This document shows, one piece after another, positions 7,780-16,472 of a stretch of DNA of 35,077 nt. A model generated the notes under the pieces. That model was given only the letters and a program-made list of their open reading frames with translations, was not told the origin of the DNA and did not search any database. Location of the stretch: assembly GCF_011044995.1 (NCBI RefSeq), contig NZ_JAAKZW010000063.1, positions 1 to 35,077 of the forward strand, read 5' to 3'. The position numbers and the translations under genes are program-made. The DNA comes from Streptomyces mesophilus. Its GTDB lineage: Bacteria > Actinomycetota > Actinomycetes > Streptomycetales > Streptomycetaceae. How positions within the stretch are numbered: position 1 is the first letter of the stretch; every line of letters begins with the position of its first letter.

Positions 7780-8183
7780 TCGGCCACTCCTGATTCCCGG
7801 GTGCTCAGCATTCTCGCCTGCATGGGGGATGGCCGACTGTGCATCGTTCTCATGCGCCTCGCGCCTGTGCTTGCCCCGACGGGCACGTCGCGGTCCGAGG
7901 GCACCCTGGTCACCGGTCCCCTCGCCCAGCCCTCCACCGCGATGCATATCTTTCACCCAGACTGCTTTGTGGCCCGACTCGCTTTGTAGACGGCAGCGCC
8001 CCCGCCGCGCAACCCGATCATCGTGACAGTGACCTCCCCCACGGCCCGCCGGTGAAACGTACGAGGGCTCCATTCTCCCGGGGGACGCCCCCGGACCCCC
8101 AGCCAGTCCGGGGACTGCTGTCGATCACCGTCCGCCGGATACGGGAATCACCGGTCCGCGGGAAGTCCGGAGCCTCTGACACC
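7780..8183. other. 404-bp intergenic region upstream of hemL
   Basis: No convincing gene. At 8078-8094 there is a compact perfect hairpin CCGGGGG-ACG-CCCCCGG, followed by C-rich sequence and GTCCGGGG at about 8108. It would lie in a hemL leader if transcription starts upstream of it. No known riboswitch was recognised. Confidence 0.45.
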
Positions 8184-9500
8184 ATGGCTCGTGTGAGCTT
8201 TCCCTATGACGCCCCAGTTTCGCAGACGCTTTTCGACCGTGCGGCCCTCGTGACACCCGGCGGCGTGAACTCTCCGGTGCGCGCCTTCCGCGCCGTGGGT
8301 GGTACGCCCCGTTTCATGGTGTCCGGTCAGGGTCCGTACCTCACCGATGCCGACGGTCGCGAGTATGTCGACCTCGTGTGCTCGTGGGGACCGATGATCC
8401 TCGGCCACGCGCGCCCCGAGGTGATCGCCGCCGTACAGGAGGCCGTCGGGCGCGGCACCTCCTTCGGTACGCCCGGTGAGGGCGAGGTCGCGCTCGCCGA
8501 GGAGATCGTGGCCCGGATCGCCCCGGTCGAGCAGGTGCGGCTCGTGTCCTCCGGTACGGAGGCCACGATGTCCGCGATCCGGCTCGCCCGCGGTTTCACC
8601 GGGCGCGCGAAGGTCATCAAGTTCGCCGGCTGCTACCACGGGCACGTGGACGCGCTGCTCGCCGCGGCGGGCTCCGGTGTCGCGACCTTCGGTCTCCCGG
8701 ACACCCCCGGGGTCACGGGCGCGCAGGCCGGAGAGACGGTCGTGCTCCCGTACAACGATCTCGAAGCCGTCCGTGCCGCCTTCGCCGCGCACCCCGGTGA
8801 GATCGCCTGTGTGATCACCGAGGCCTCGCCCGGCAACATGGGCGTCGTCCCGCCGGCCCCCGGCTTCAACCAGGGCCTGAAGGACCTGTGCGCCGAGAAC
8901 GGTGCGCTGTACATCTCCGACGAGGTCATGACGGGCTTCCGTACGAGCAAGGCCGGCTGGTTCGGTGTCGACGGTGTCGCGCCCGACCTGATGACCTTCG
9001 GCAAGGTCATGGGCGGCGGCTTCCCGGCCGCGGCGTTCGGCGGCCGCGAGGACGTCATGGCGCACCTCGCGCCGGCAGGACCGGTCTACCAGGCGGGCAC
9101 CCTGTCCGGTAACCCGGTCGCGACCGCCGCCGGTCTCGCGCAGCTGAGGCTGCTCGACGACGCCGCGTATGCCAAGGTGAATGCTGTGTCCGGCGAGATC
9201 CAGTCCCTGGTGACGGCGGCGCTCACCAAGGAAGGTGTGGCGCACCGGCTGCAGACCGCGTCCAACATGTTCTCGGTGTTCTTCACCGACCAGGACGTGC
9301 GTAATTACGAGGACGCCAAGACGCAGGAGTCCTTCCGGTTCACCGCGTTCTTCCACTCGATGCTGTCCGACGGTGTCTACCTGCCGCCGTCCGCGTTCGA
9401 GTCCTGGTTCGTGTCCACGGCGCATGACGAGCGGGCCGTCCAGCGCATCGCGGACGCCCTGCCCGCCGCCGCCCGCGCCGCTGCGGAGGCCACGGCATGA
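8184..9500 (+). CDS. hemL: Glutamate-1-semialdehyde 2,1-aminomutase
   Basis: 438-residue PLP enzyme that converts glutamate-1-semialdehyde to 5-aminolevulinate, the committed C5-route step to heme, siroheme and cobalamin. Diagnostic features: TPGGVNSPVRAF at 24-35, SSGTEATMSAIRLARG near 122-137, the aspartate in YISDEVMTGFR, and the PLP-lysine K274 in DLMTFGKVMGGGFPAAAFGG. Full family length. The ATG at 8184 follows GGAG at a 10-11 base distance. It overlaps the phosphatase gene by ATGA, so they form a coupled pair. It lies near cytochrome c maturation genes, which need heme. Confidence 0.97.
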   Translation: MARVSFPYDAPVSQTLFDRAALVTPGGVNSPVRAFRAVGGTPRFMVSGQGPYLTDADGREYVDLVCSWGPMILGHARPEVIAAVQEAVGRGTSFGTPGEGEVALAEEIVARIAPVEQVRLVSSGTEATMSAIRLARGFTGRAKVIKFAGCYHGHVDALLAAAGSGVATFGLPDTPGVTGAQAGETVVLPYNDLEAVRAAFAAHPGEIACVITEASPGNMGVVPPAPGFNQGLKDLCAENGALYISDEVMTGFRTSKAGWFGVDGVAPDLMTFGKVMGGGFPAAAFGGREDVMAHLAPAGPVYQAGTLSGNPVATAAGLAQLRLLDDAAYAKVNAVSGEIQSLVTAALTKEGVAHRLQTASNMFSVFFTDQDVRNYEDAKTQESFRFTAFFHSMLSDGVYLPPSAFESWFVSTAHDERAVQRIADALPAAARAAAEATA

Positions 9501-10201
9501 GCTCACTGCACGGCTCCTTTCAAGACAACGACGAGATCACCGTCGTCCACCTGATGCGCCACGGCGAGGTGGAGAACCCGGACGGTGTGCTCTACGGCCG
9601 CCTGTCCGGCTACCACCTCTCCGAGCTCGGCCGGCGGATGGCCGACCGGGTCGCCGAGCACCTCTCCACGCGCGACATCACGCACGTGGTCGCCTCGCCG
9701 CTGGAGCGTGCGCAGGAGACCGCGACGCCCATCGCCAAGGCGCACGGGCTCGATCTCGCGTCCGACGAGCGCCTCGTCGAGGCGGACAACGTCTTCCAGG
9801 GCAAGACCTTCGGCGTCGGCGACGGCGCGCTCAAGCGTCCGGAGAACTGGAAGCACCTGGTCAACCCCTTCAAGCCGTCCTGGGGCGAGCCGTATGTCGA
9901 GCAGGTCGTGCGCATGATGGGCGCGCTCGACGCGGCCAAGGACGCGGCGCGCGGGCATGAAGCGGTGTGCGTCTCCCACCAGTTGCCGATCTGGATCGTG
10001 CGCAGCTTCGTCGAGAAGCGCCGTCTGTGGCACGACCCGCGCAAGCGCCAGTGCACGCTCGCGTCGCTGACCACGTTCACGTACCGCGGCGACAAGATCG
10101 TGTCGGTCGGCTACAGCGAGCCCGCCATCGATCTGGTCCCCGCGCATCTGCGGGCGGGCGCCAAGCCGGTGAAGGGCAAGGACAAGGCGTTCGGCGCGTA
10201 A
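9497..10201 (+). CDS. Histidine phosphatase (phosphoglycerate mutase-like)
   Basis: 234-residue cytosolic histidine-phosphatase superfamily member. The catalytic LMRHGE is at residues 19-24 (R21, H22). The second part has SPLERAQETATPIA near 72-85, and the second catalytic histidine is in VCVSHQLPIW near 158-167. The C-terminal tail is rich in Lys/Gly. Substrate unknown; such proteins act on small phosphomonoesters or phosphoproteins. The start overlaps the hemL stop (ATGA), indicating translational coupling. It is followed by a strong terminator, so hemL and this gene form a two-gene unit. A role in heme precursor metabolism is suggested only by position. Confidence 0.9.
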   Translation: MSSLHGSFQDNDEITVVHLMRHGEVENPDGVLYGRLSGYHLSELGRRMADRVAEHLSTRDITHVVASPLERAQETATPIAKAHGLDLASDERLVEADNVFQGKTFGVGDGALKRPENWKHLVNPFKPSWGEPYVEQVVRMMGALDAAKDAARGHEAVCVSHQLPIWIVRSFVEKRRLWHDPRKRQCTLASLTTFTYRGDKIVSVGYSEPAIDLVPAHLRAGAKPVKGKDKAFGA

Positions 10202-10202
10202 A

Positions 10203-10259
10203 CCGTACGAGAGGAAAGGGCCGGTCACCGTCATGGTGGCCGGCCCTTTCCTCGTACGG
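10203..10259 (+). terminator. Strong hairpin terminator after hemL operon
   Basis: A stem of about 24 bp, CCGTACGAG...AAAGGGCCGG with CCGGCCCTTTCCTCGTACGG, with a 2-base bulge on the left arm and a short loop. It ends the hemL-phosphatase unit. Confidence 0.85.
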
Positions 10260-10283
10260 ATCGCAAAGTTTTGGCAAGCCGCA

Positions 10284-10312
10284 GGAACCTCCGTGTTCCC
10301 TCCGTCCTCTAA
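10284..10312 (+). promoter_or_regulatory. Candidate ECF-sigma promoter
   Basis: GGAAC (10284-10288) and TCTAA (10308-10312), 19 bp apart, resemble ECF/SigE-type elements ahead of a cell-envelope lipoprotein gene. GGAAC also forms a small inverted repeat with GTTCC at 10295. Spacing is not ideal, so this is tentative. Confidence 0.35.
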
Positions 10313-10359
10313 GGGGACGTGCACCGTAAACGGGGAGCAACACGGAGGCAGGGGACTTG

Positions 10360-11562
10360 ATGCAACAAATAACTCGAAGGGGACTGATCGGTCTGGGACT
10401 TGGGGCCGCGGCGGCCGCGGGACTGTCCGGGTGCAGCGGGCCGGAGGGTGGGCCGCATGGCGAGGCCAATGAGCACCAGCCCGCAGGCAAGGCGCGTTCC
10501 CAGTCCCCCGAGGGCAAGCCCCTCGGGGACGGTTCCACCGCCTACACCGGCAAGCAGCCGCACCAGCCCCCGGCGCCGGTACCGCTCGAACCCGGCGAGA
10601 TACCACCGCAGTTCGTCATCTTCTCCTGGGACGGTGCGGGCGAAATCGGCAACGGTCTCTTTCCGCGCTTCCTGAAGCTGGCCCGGGAACACGACGCGAA
10701 GATGACCTTCTTCCTCTCCGGCCTCTATCTCCTGCCGGAGTCCAAGAAGCGCCTCTACCGTCCGCCGAACAATCCCGTCGGCGCTTCCGACATCGGCTAT
10801 CTCAAGGACGAGAACATCAAGCGCACGCTGAAATACGTGCGTCAGGCCTGGCTCGACGGCCATGAGATCGGCACGCACTTCAACGGCCACTTCTGCGCGG
10901 GCTCCGGTTCGGTCGCCAACTGGAGCTCCGCGCACTGGCGGGACGAGATCCGCCAGGCCAAGTCCTTTGTGCAGCAATGGCGTACGAACACCGGCTGGAC
11001 CGATCTGCCGCCCCTGCCCTTCGACTACGACAAGGAACTGGTCGGCGGACGCACCCCGTGCCTGCTCGGCCAGGACCGGCTGCTTCCCGTCGCGCGCGAG
11101 CTCGGCTGGCGCTACGACGCCTCCTCGCCCGGCGGGCGGCAGCGCTGGCCGGTGAAGAAGCAGGGGGTGTGGGATCTGCCGCTGCAGGCGATGCCGTTCC
11201 CCGGGCACTCCTTCGAGGTGCTCTCGATGGACTACAACATCCTGGCCAACCAGTCGCAGAACTCGACCAAGGCGCCGCCCGCGAACTATCCGCGCTGGCG
11301 CGAGCAGGCGACCGGGGCGTATCTCGCCGGGTTCAACCGTGCGTACGAGACAAATCGGGCGCCCTTCTTCGTCGGCAATCACTTCGAGCAGTGGAACGGC
11401 GGGATCTATATGGATGCCGTCGAGGAAGCCTTGAAGAAGATTGCCGACAAAAAGGACGTAAGGCTGGTCTCCTTCCGGCAGTTCGTGGACTGGCTCGATG
11501 TCCAGAAGCCGGAGGTGCTGGCGCGGCTGCAAGGGCTGGACGTGGGTCAGGCACTGGCCTGA
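10360..11562 (+). CDS. Polysaccharide-deacetylase-like Tat lipoprotein
   Basis: 400-residue exported protein. The N-terminus ITRRGLIGLGLG is a twin-arginine signal, and the lipobox LSGC places the lipid-anchored cysteine at C25. A Pro/Gly/Lys-rich linker follows, then a NodB-type barrel. Visible motifs are FSWDGAGE in place of the usual TFDDG, and GHEIGTHFNGHF, which supplies the HxxxH zinc pair. The first aspartate of TFDDG (catalytic base) appears replaced by tryptophan while the second is kept, so activity is uncertain. Later landmarks are GGRTPCLLGQDRLLP and GNHFEQWNGG. The ATG at 10360 has GGAGG 11 bases upstream. It probably acts at the cell wall. Confidence 0.78.
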   Translation: MQQITRRGLIGLGLGAAAAAGLSGCSGPEGGPHGEANEHQPAGKARSQSPEGKPLGDGSTAYTGKQPHQPPAPVPLEPGEIPPQFVIFSWDGAGEIGNGLFPRFLKLAREHDAKMTFFLSGLYLLPESKKRLYRPPNNPVGASDIGYLKDENIKRTLKYVRQAWLDGHEIGTHFNGHFCAGSGSVANWSSAHWRDEIRQAKSFVQQWRTNTGWTDLPPLPFDYDKELVGGRTPCLLGQDRLLPVARELGWRYDASSPGGRQRWPVKKQGVWDLPLQAMPFPGHSFEVLSMDYNILANQSQNSTKAPPANYPRWREQATGAYLAGFNRAYETNRAPFFVGNHFEQWNGGIYMDAVEEALKKIADKKDVRLVSFRQFVDWLDVQKPEVLARLQGLDVGQALA

Positions 11563-11628
11563 ACTGGGTGTTCCGCGGCTTTCGGGGGGCGGCCGAAACC
11601 ACTGAAACGGTCATGCGAAACTTTTCAC

Positions 11629-12228
11629 ATGAGTCATGGACGTCCTGCCTCCCGACGTGCCCTTTTCGCTGCGGGGACCGCGCTGGCCGCGCTCGCACTG
11701 AGCGCATGCGGCGACGGCGGTACGCAGGGCGGTGGCGGGGACACCAACTTCGTGACCGGCAAGAGCGGGGTCTCCGTCGCCGCCAAGGGCGAGCGTGTCA
11801 AGGCTCCCGACATCGAGGGCGAGACGCTCGACGGCAAGACCTTGAGCCTCGCCGACTACAAGGGCAAGATCGTCGTCATCAACACCTGGGGTTCATGGTG
11901 CTCGCCCTGCCGGGCCGAGGCCAAGTACCTCAAGCAGGTCTCCGAGGAGACCAAGTCGAAGGGTGTGGAGTTCGTGGGGATCAACACCCGCGACCCGCAG
12001 AAGAGCTCGGCTCTCGCCTTCGAGGAAGACCACGAGATCGACTACCCGAGCCTGTACGACCCGGCGGGCAAGCTCATCCTGCGCTTCCCCAAGGGCAGCC
12101 TCAGCCCGCAGGCCATCCCCACCACGATCGTCATCGACCGTGAGGGAAAGATCGCCGCGCGCACTCTGCAGGCGGTCAACGACCAGGATCTGCACGAGAT
12201 GATCGACCCGTTGATCGCGGAGAAGTGA
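11629..12228 (+). CDS. resA: TlpA/ResA-type thiol-disulfide lipoprotein
   Basis: 199-residue membrane-anchored thioredoxin-like protein that keeps apocytochrome c cysteines reduced before heme attachment. It has a signal peptide with lipobox LSAC (lipidated C27), a Gly-rich linker, and the thioredoxin fold with the active site WCSPC at residues 90-94 and a cis-proline in SPQAIPTTIVID near 165. The ATG at 11629 has no clear Shine-Dalgarno sequence. It is the first gene of the resA-ccdA-resB-ccsB set and overlaps ccdA by GTGA. The system II context supports ResA rather than a general thioredoxin. Confidence 0.92.
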   Translation: MSHGRPASRRALFAAGTALAALALSACGDGGTQGGGGDTNFVTGKSGVSVAAKGERVKAPDIEGETLDGKTLSLADYKGKIVVINTWGSWCSPCRAEAKYLKQVSEETKSKGVEFVGINTRDPQKSSALAFEEDHEIDYPSLYDPAGKLILRFPKGSLSPQAIPTTIVIDREGKIAARTLQAVNDQDLHEMIDPLIAEK

Positions 12229-12998
12229 CCCCTGTGCACGCCCTCGCCGCGGCCACCGACCCGAACACCACCGTGCTCGGGGGAGCGCTCCTTCTCGCGA
12301 TCCCGATCGCGCTGCTCGCCGGCCTCGTCTCGTTCTTCTCGCCGTGCGTGCTGCCGCTCGTGCCCGGCTATCTCTCCTACGTGACCGGGGTCACCGGCGC
12401 CGATCTGGAAGAGGCCAAGCGGGGGCGGATGGCGGGCGGTGCCTCGCTGTTCGTGCTCGGGTTCACCGCGGTCTTCGTGTCGTTCGGCGCGCTCTTCGGT
12501 GAGTTCGGCAGGAACCTGCTGGAGCATCGAGAGGTCATTTCCAGGGTCCTCGGCGGACTGACCATCCTGCTGGGCCTGTTCTTCATGGGCGCCATGCCCT
12601 TCCTGACCCAGCGAGAGTTCCGCTTCCACAAGAAGCCCGCCACCGGCCTGATCGGTGCTCCCATGCTGGGCGTCCTGTTCGGTATCGGCTGGACTCCGTG
12701 CATCGGCCCGACGCTCGCCTCCGTGATGGCACTCTCCTCGAACGAGGCCAGCGCCGGCCGCGGCGCCCTGCTCACCGTCGCGTACTGCCTGGGCCTCGGG
12801 GCGCCCTTCATACTGGCCGCCATCGCCTTCCGCCGGGCACTCGGCGCCTTCGCCTGGGTCAAGCAGCACTATGTGTGGGTGATGCGGATCGGCGGCGCCA
12901 TGCTGATCGTCACCGGCCTGCTGCTCGTCACCGGCGCCTGGGACCGCATCGTGCAGGAGATGCAGGTCTGGACTTCCGGCTTCACCGTGGGGATCTGA
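12225..12998 (+). CDS. ccdA: CcdA thiol-disulfide transmembrane transporter
   Basis: 257-residue six-helix membrane protein of the DsbD/CcdA family. It passes electrons from cytoplasmic thioredoxin across the membrane to ResA. The two redox cysteines are in SFFSPCVLPLVPGYLSYVTG near residues 37-56 and FGIGWTPCIGPTLASV near residues 149-164. Hydrophobic helices fill the rest. The GTG at 12225 overlaps the resA stop (GTGA). A GTG at 12234 has better spacing from GGAG at 12219 and could be the true start. It sits between resA and resB as in other system II operons. Confidence 0.95.
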   Translation: MTPVHALAAATDPNTTVLGGALLLAIPIALLAGLVSFFSPCVLPLVPGYLSYVTGVTGADLEEAKRGRMAGGASLFVLGFTAVFVSFGALFGEFGRNLLEHREVISRVLGGLTILLGLFFMGAMPFLTQREFRFHKKPATGLIGAPMLGVLFGIGWTPCIGPTLASVMALSSNEASAGRGALLTVAYCLGLGAPFILAAIAFRRALGAFAWVKQHYVWVMRIGGAMLIVTGLLLVTGAWDRIVQEMQVWTSGFTVGI

Positions 12999-13000
12999 CA

Positions 13001-14713
13001 ATGAGCAAGACGGACACCAGCCCCGACACGGCTTCCGAAGACCTCGGAGCCGCGGGCTCGCAGCTGTCCACCGCCCCCAAGGAGGAGCCGGCGAACCTGC
13101 CCTCGCTCGGGGTGATCGGCTGGGTCCGCTGGTTCTGGCGGCAGCTCACCTCGATGCGGGTCGCGCTGATCCTGCTCTTCCTGCTCTCGCTCGGCGCGAT
13201 CCCCGGCTCCCTGGTCCCGCAGAACAGCGTGGACGAGCTCAAGGTCGAGCAGTTCAAGATGGCGCACGAGACGCTCACGCCGATCTACGAGAAGCTGCAG
13301 CTCTTCGACGTCTACAGCTCGGTGTGGTTCTCGGCGATCTACATCCTGCTCTTCATCTCGCTGATCGGCTGCATCGTCCCGCGCACCTGGCAGTTCGTCG
13401 GCCAGCTCCGCGGCCGCCCGCCGGGCGCCCCCAAGCGCCTGAACCGCCTTCCCGCGTACACGACCTGGCGTACCGAAGCGGATCCCGAGGACGTACGGGA
13501 AGCGGCGCTGGGGCTGCTCAAGAGCCGGCGCTTCCGCTCGCACATCGAGGGCGACGCGGTCGCCGCCGAGAAGGGCTACGCGCGCGAGGCCGGCAATCTG
13601 CTCTTCCACATCGCGCTGATCGTGATGCTGGTGGCCTTCGCCGTCGGCGTCCTGTTCAAGTCCGAGGGCGGCAAGCTGGTCGTCGAGGGCGACGGCGGCT
13701 TCGCCAACGTCCTTCCGCAGTACGACGACTTCCAGTCGGGCCCGCTCTTCGACAACAACAACCTGGAGCGGTTCAGCTTCCAGCTCGACGAGTTCGAGGA
13801 CGACTACGAGCGCAGCGGCCCGGGCACGGGCACCGCCCGTACCTTCAAGGCCCACGTCACCTACTCCGAGGGCGTCGACGGGCCCGCGAAGAAGAAGGCG
13901 ATCGAGGTCAACTCGCCGCTTGAGGTCGGCGACTCCACGGTCTACCTGATCGCCCACGGCTACGCGCCCGTCGTCACCGTCAAGGACGCCCGCGGCAAGG
14001 TCGTCTTCAGCGGCGCGGTGCCGCTGCTCCCGATCGACGCCAACATCACGTCCACCGGCGCCATCAAGATCCCCGACGGCTACCGCAACAAGGCCGGCGA
14101 GAAGGAGCAGTTGGGCTTCAACGCGTTCTTCGTCCCGACGTTCGCGGGCCACGGCAAGGGCGACATGCTCTCGCAGTTCCCCGCCCCCGACTTCCCCGTC
14201 CTGGCGCTGTCCGCGTACCACGGTTCGCTCGGGATCGACTCCGGTCTCCCGCAGAACGTGTACCAGCTGGACACGACCAAGATGAAGGAGTTCAAGGGCA
14301 AGGACGGCAAGCTGCTCAAGCAGCGGCTGCTGCCCGGCGAGACCATGCAGCTGTCCGGCGGCCAGGGCTCCATCACGTACGAGAAGGAGCTCAGGGAATG
14401 GGCCTCCTTCCAGATCAAGCAGCAGCCGGGCAACATCTACGCGCTCGCCGGAGCGATCGCCGCGGTCCTCGGCCTCGTCGGCTCGCTGTTCATCCAGCGC
14501 CGCCGCGTCTGGGTCCGCGCCGTGCGCGGTGAGGACGGCGTCACCGTCGTCGAGATGGCGGGCCTCGGCCGCAGCGAGTCCGCGAAGGTACCCGAGGAAC
14601 TCGGCGACCTGGCCGCCGTACTGCACGCCCAGGCGCCCGCAGCGCCTGAACCCGAAGCGCCCGAAGACCCCACCGAATCCGAAGCTGTTCCTGCCGAAGG
14701 GGCTGAGAAGTGA
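13001..14713 (+). CDS. resB: ResB cytochrome c biogenesis protein
   Basis: 570-residue membrane protein, half of the ResB-CcsB heme delivery and cytochrome c synthetase complex. It has a hydrophilic N-terminus, then membrane segments near residues 45-65 (MRVALILLFLLSLGAIPGSL), 105-125 and 200-220. A large extracytoplasmic domain (roughly 225-480) comes next, then a last helix, ALAGAIAAVLGLVGSLFIQ, followed by an acidic Pro/Glu-rich tail. Start ATG at 13001, two bases after the ccdA stop. It overlaps ccsB by GTGA. Size and topology match actinobacterial ResB. Confidence 0.95.
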   Translation: MSKTDTSPDTASEDLGAAGSQLSTAPKEEPANLPSLGVIGWVRWFWRQLTSMRVALILLFLLSLGAIPGSLVPQNSVDELKVEQFKMAHETLTPIYEKLQLFDVYSSVWFSAIYILLFISLIGCIVPRTWQFVGQLRGRPPGAPKRLNRLPAYTTWRTEADPEDVREAALGLLKSRRFRSHIEGDAVAAEKGYAREAGNLLFHIALIVMLVAFAVGVLFKSEGGKLVVEGDGGFANVLPQYDDFQSGPLFDNNNLERFSFQLDEFEDDYERSGPGTGTARTFKAHVTYSEGVDGPAKKKAIEVNSPLEVGDSTVYLIAHGYAPVVTVKDARGKVVFSGAVPLLPIDANITSTGAIKIPDGYRNKAGEKEQLGFNAFFVPTFAGHGKGDMLSQFPAPDFPVLALSAYHGSLGIDSGLPQNVYQLDTTKMKEFKGKDGKLLKQRLLPGETMQLSGGQGSITYEKELREWASFQIKQQPGNIYALAGAIAAVLGLVGSLFIQRRRVWVRAVRGEDGVTVVEMAGLGRSESAKVPEELGDLAAVLHAQAPAAPEPEAPEDPTESEAVPAEGAEK

Positions 14714-15789
14714 ATCTCGCCGCCGCCACCAACGAGAACCTGGCGAGCATCAGCAACACGCTGATCTATTCGTCGATGGCCGTCTACACCCTGGCCTTCC
14801 TCGCCCATATCGCCGAGTGGGTCTTCGGCAGCCGCAGCAAGGTCGGCCGTACGGCCGCGGCCCTCACCGCGCCCAAGGCCGCCGCCGAGGCGCCGAAGGT
14901 GCAGGTCCGCGAGGCCGGCGGCACGACGGTCCTGGAGCGCCCGAAGGTCGTCACGCGCTCGGCCGCCGGCAGCCGCGACGTGCCCGACGGTCCGGGTGCG
15001 CACGGCGGTACGGAGCAGGGCGACATGTACGGCCGCATCGCGGTCTCGCTCACCGTGCTCGCCGCCCTCATCCAGATCGGCGGCGTGGTCACCCGCGCCC
15101 TGTCCGTGATGCGGGCGCCGTGGGGCAACATGTACGAGTTCTCGATCACCTTCTCCGCGGTGGCCGTCACCGCGTACCTGGTGTTCCTGGCGCTCGGCAA
15201 GAACGTCCGCTGGATGGGCCTGATCCTCGTCACGACCGTCCTGCTCGACCTGGGCATCGCGACCAAGTGGCTCTACACGGCGAGCGACCAGCTGGTCCCG
15301 GCGCTCGACTCCTACTGGCTGTGGATCCACGTCTCCACCGCGATCTTCTGCGGCGCCGTCTTCTACCTCGGCGCCGTCGGCACGGCGCTCTACCTCTTCC
15401 GCGACTCCTACGAGAGCAAGCTGGCGGCCGGCGGAAAGCCCGGCACCTTCGCGAGCTCCGTCCTCGAGCGGCTGCCGTCCGCGGCCTCGCTCGACAAGTT
15501 CTCGTACCGCATCAATGCCGCGATCTTCCCGCTGTGGACGTTCACGATCATCGCGGGCGCGATCTGGGCGGGCGACGCCTGGGGCCGCTACTGGGGCTGG
15601 GACCCCAAGGAGGTCTGGTCGTTCGTGACCTGGGTCGCGTACGCCTGCTACCTGCACGCGCGCGCGACGGCGGGCTGGAAGGGCCGCAAGGCCGCCTACC
15701 TGGCCCTCTTCGCCTTCGGCTGCTTCCTCTGGAACTACTACGGCGTCAACATCTTCATCTCCGGCAAGCACTCGTACGCCGGGGTCTGA
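14710..15789 (+). CDS. ccsB: CcsB/CcsA-type heme-handling membrane protein
   Basis: 359-residue multi-pass membrane protein that presents heme to apocytochrome c together with ResB. The signature Trp-rich loop WGRYWGWDPKEVWSF begins near residue 290 (WGWDPKE from W295). Conserved histidines occur in helices, for example SYWLWIHVSTAIFC and CYLHARAT. The N-terminal region has one helix and then an Ala/Lys/Arg-rich cytoplasmic stretch (residues 40-105), typical of actinobacterial versions. GTG at 14710 overlaps the resB stop; AAGGGG lies just upstream inside resB. It is the last gene of the operon, closed by a hairpin. Confidence 0.95.
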   Translation: MNLAAATNENLASISNTLIYSSMAVYTLAFLAHIAEWVFGSRSKVGRTAAALTAPKAAAEAPKVQVREAGGTTVLERPKVVTRSAAGSRDVPDGPGAHGGTEQGDMYGRIAVSLTVLAALIQIGGVVTRALSVMRAPWGNMYEFSITFSAVAVTAYLVFLALGKNVRWMGLILVTTVLLDLGIATKWLYTASDQLVPALDSYWLWIHVSTAIFCGAVFYLGAVGTALYLFRDSYESKLAAGGKPGTFASSVLERLPSAASLDKFSYRINAAIFPLWTFTIIAGAIWAGDAWGRYWGWDPKEVWSFVTWVAYACYLHARATAGWKGRKAAYLALFAFGCFLWNYYGVNIFISGKHSYAGV

Positions 15790-15805
15790 TCCACACTTCT
15801 CTTCC

Positions 15806-15842
15806 ACGGCCGGTTTCCGCGAGGGTTGCGGGAACCGGCCGT
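15806..15842 (+). terminator. Terminator of the cytochrome c biogenesis operon
   Basis: 15-bp stem ACGGCCGGTTTCCGC / GCGGGAACCGGCCGT with one G-T pair and a 7-base loop, 17 bases after the ccsB stop codon. Confidence 0.85.
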
Positions 15843-15866
15843 CGTGCTGCGGACAGGGGGAAGGGT

Positions 15867-16472
15867 GTGGACACGAATCTGCGCGCTTCCATCAGAGCGG
15901 GGGACGCCGCCGCCTTCGGGCGGCTCTTCGATGCGTACGCCCGTGCCGTCTACAACCACGGCTACCGGCTGACCGGCGACTGGTCGACCGCGGACGACAT
16001 CGTCTCGCTGACCTTCCTGGAGGCCTGGCGGCTGCGCGAGGGGGTGGACGAGGAGGGCGGTTCGCTGCGGCCCTGGCTGCTCGGCATCGCGACGAACGTC
16101 GCCCGCAACACGAGGCGGGCCACACGCCGCCACGAGGCCGCCGTGGGGCGGCTGCCCGCGCCCGAGCCGGTGGCCGACTTCGCCGATGAACTGGCGGGCC
16201 GGATCGACGACTTGGCGTACCTCCAGGCGATACGGGCCGCGGTGGCCCGTCTGCGCCGCCCCGAGCGCGAGGTGCTCGCGCTGTGCGTCTGGGGCGGTCT
16301 TGACTACGCGTCGGCCGCCGAGGCGCTCGGCATACCCGTGGGCACCGTGCGCTCCCGGCTCTCCCGGGCCCGTACAAAACTCGCGAAAGCGTTGGAACCG
16401 CCACAGAGCTACGGACAGGTAAGAGGAGGCCGCATCTCCGCGGTCGAGGCCATACAGGAGGGGAACCGATGA
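15867..16472 (+). CDS. ECF-type RNA polymerase sigma factor
   Basis: 201-residue sigma-70 family protein with only regions 2 and 4. Region 2 is visible as RLFDAYARAVYNHGYRLTGD and DDIVSLTFLEAWR (residues 18-62). Region 4 is REVLALCVWGGLDYASAAEA with the helix-turn-helix GIPVGTVRSRLSRARTKL (residues about 130-172). The short C-terminal tail ends in ISAVEAIQEGNR. Start GTG at 15867 after a purine-rich GGGGGAAGG. It overlaps the next gene by ATGA, which encodes a single-pass membrane protein of the type often paired with such sigma factors. Target promoters are unknown. Confidence 0.92.
   Translation: MDTNLRASIRAGDAAAFGRLFDAYARAVYNHGYRLTGDWSTADDIVSLTFLEAWRLREGVDEEGGSLRPWLLGIATNVARNTRRATRRHEAAVGRLPAPEPVADFADELAGRIDDLAYLQAIRAAVARLRRPEREVLALCVWGGLDYASAAEALGIPVGTVRSRLSRARTKLAKALEPPQSYGQVRGGRISAVEAIQEGNR

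Noticed and set aside
7780..8073. N-terminal extension of the conserved hypothetical ending at 7342
   Set aside because: The extra residues are Gly/Arg/His-rich low complexity, and AGGAG 7 bases before GTG 7779 marks a better start.
12869..14626. Long open frame of 585 codons on the minus strand opposite resB
   Set aside because: Antisense of a well-supported resB; the translation is Arg/Ala/Asp/Val low complexity with no motif, a normal effect of GC-rich codon use.
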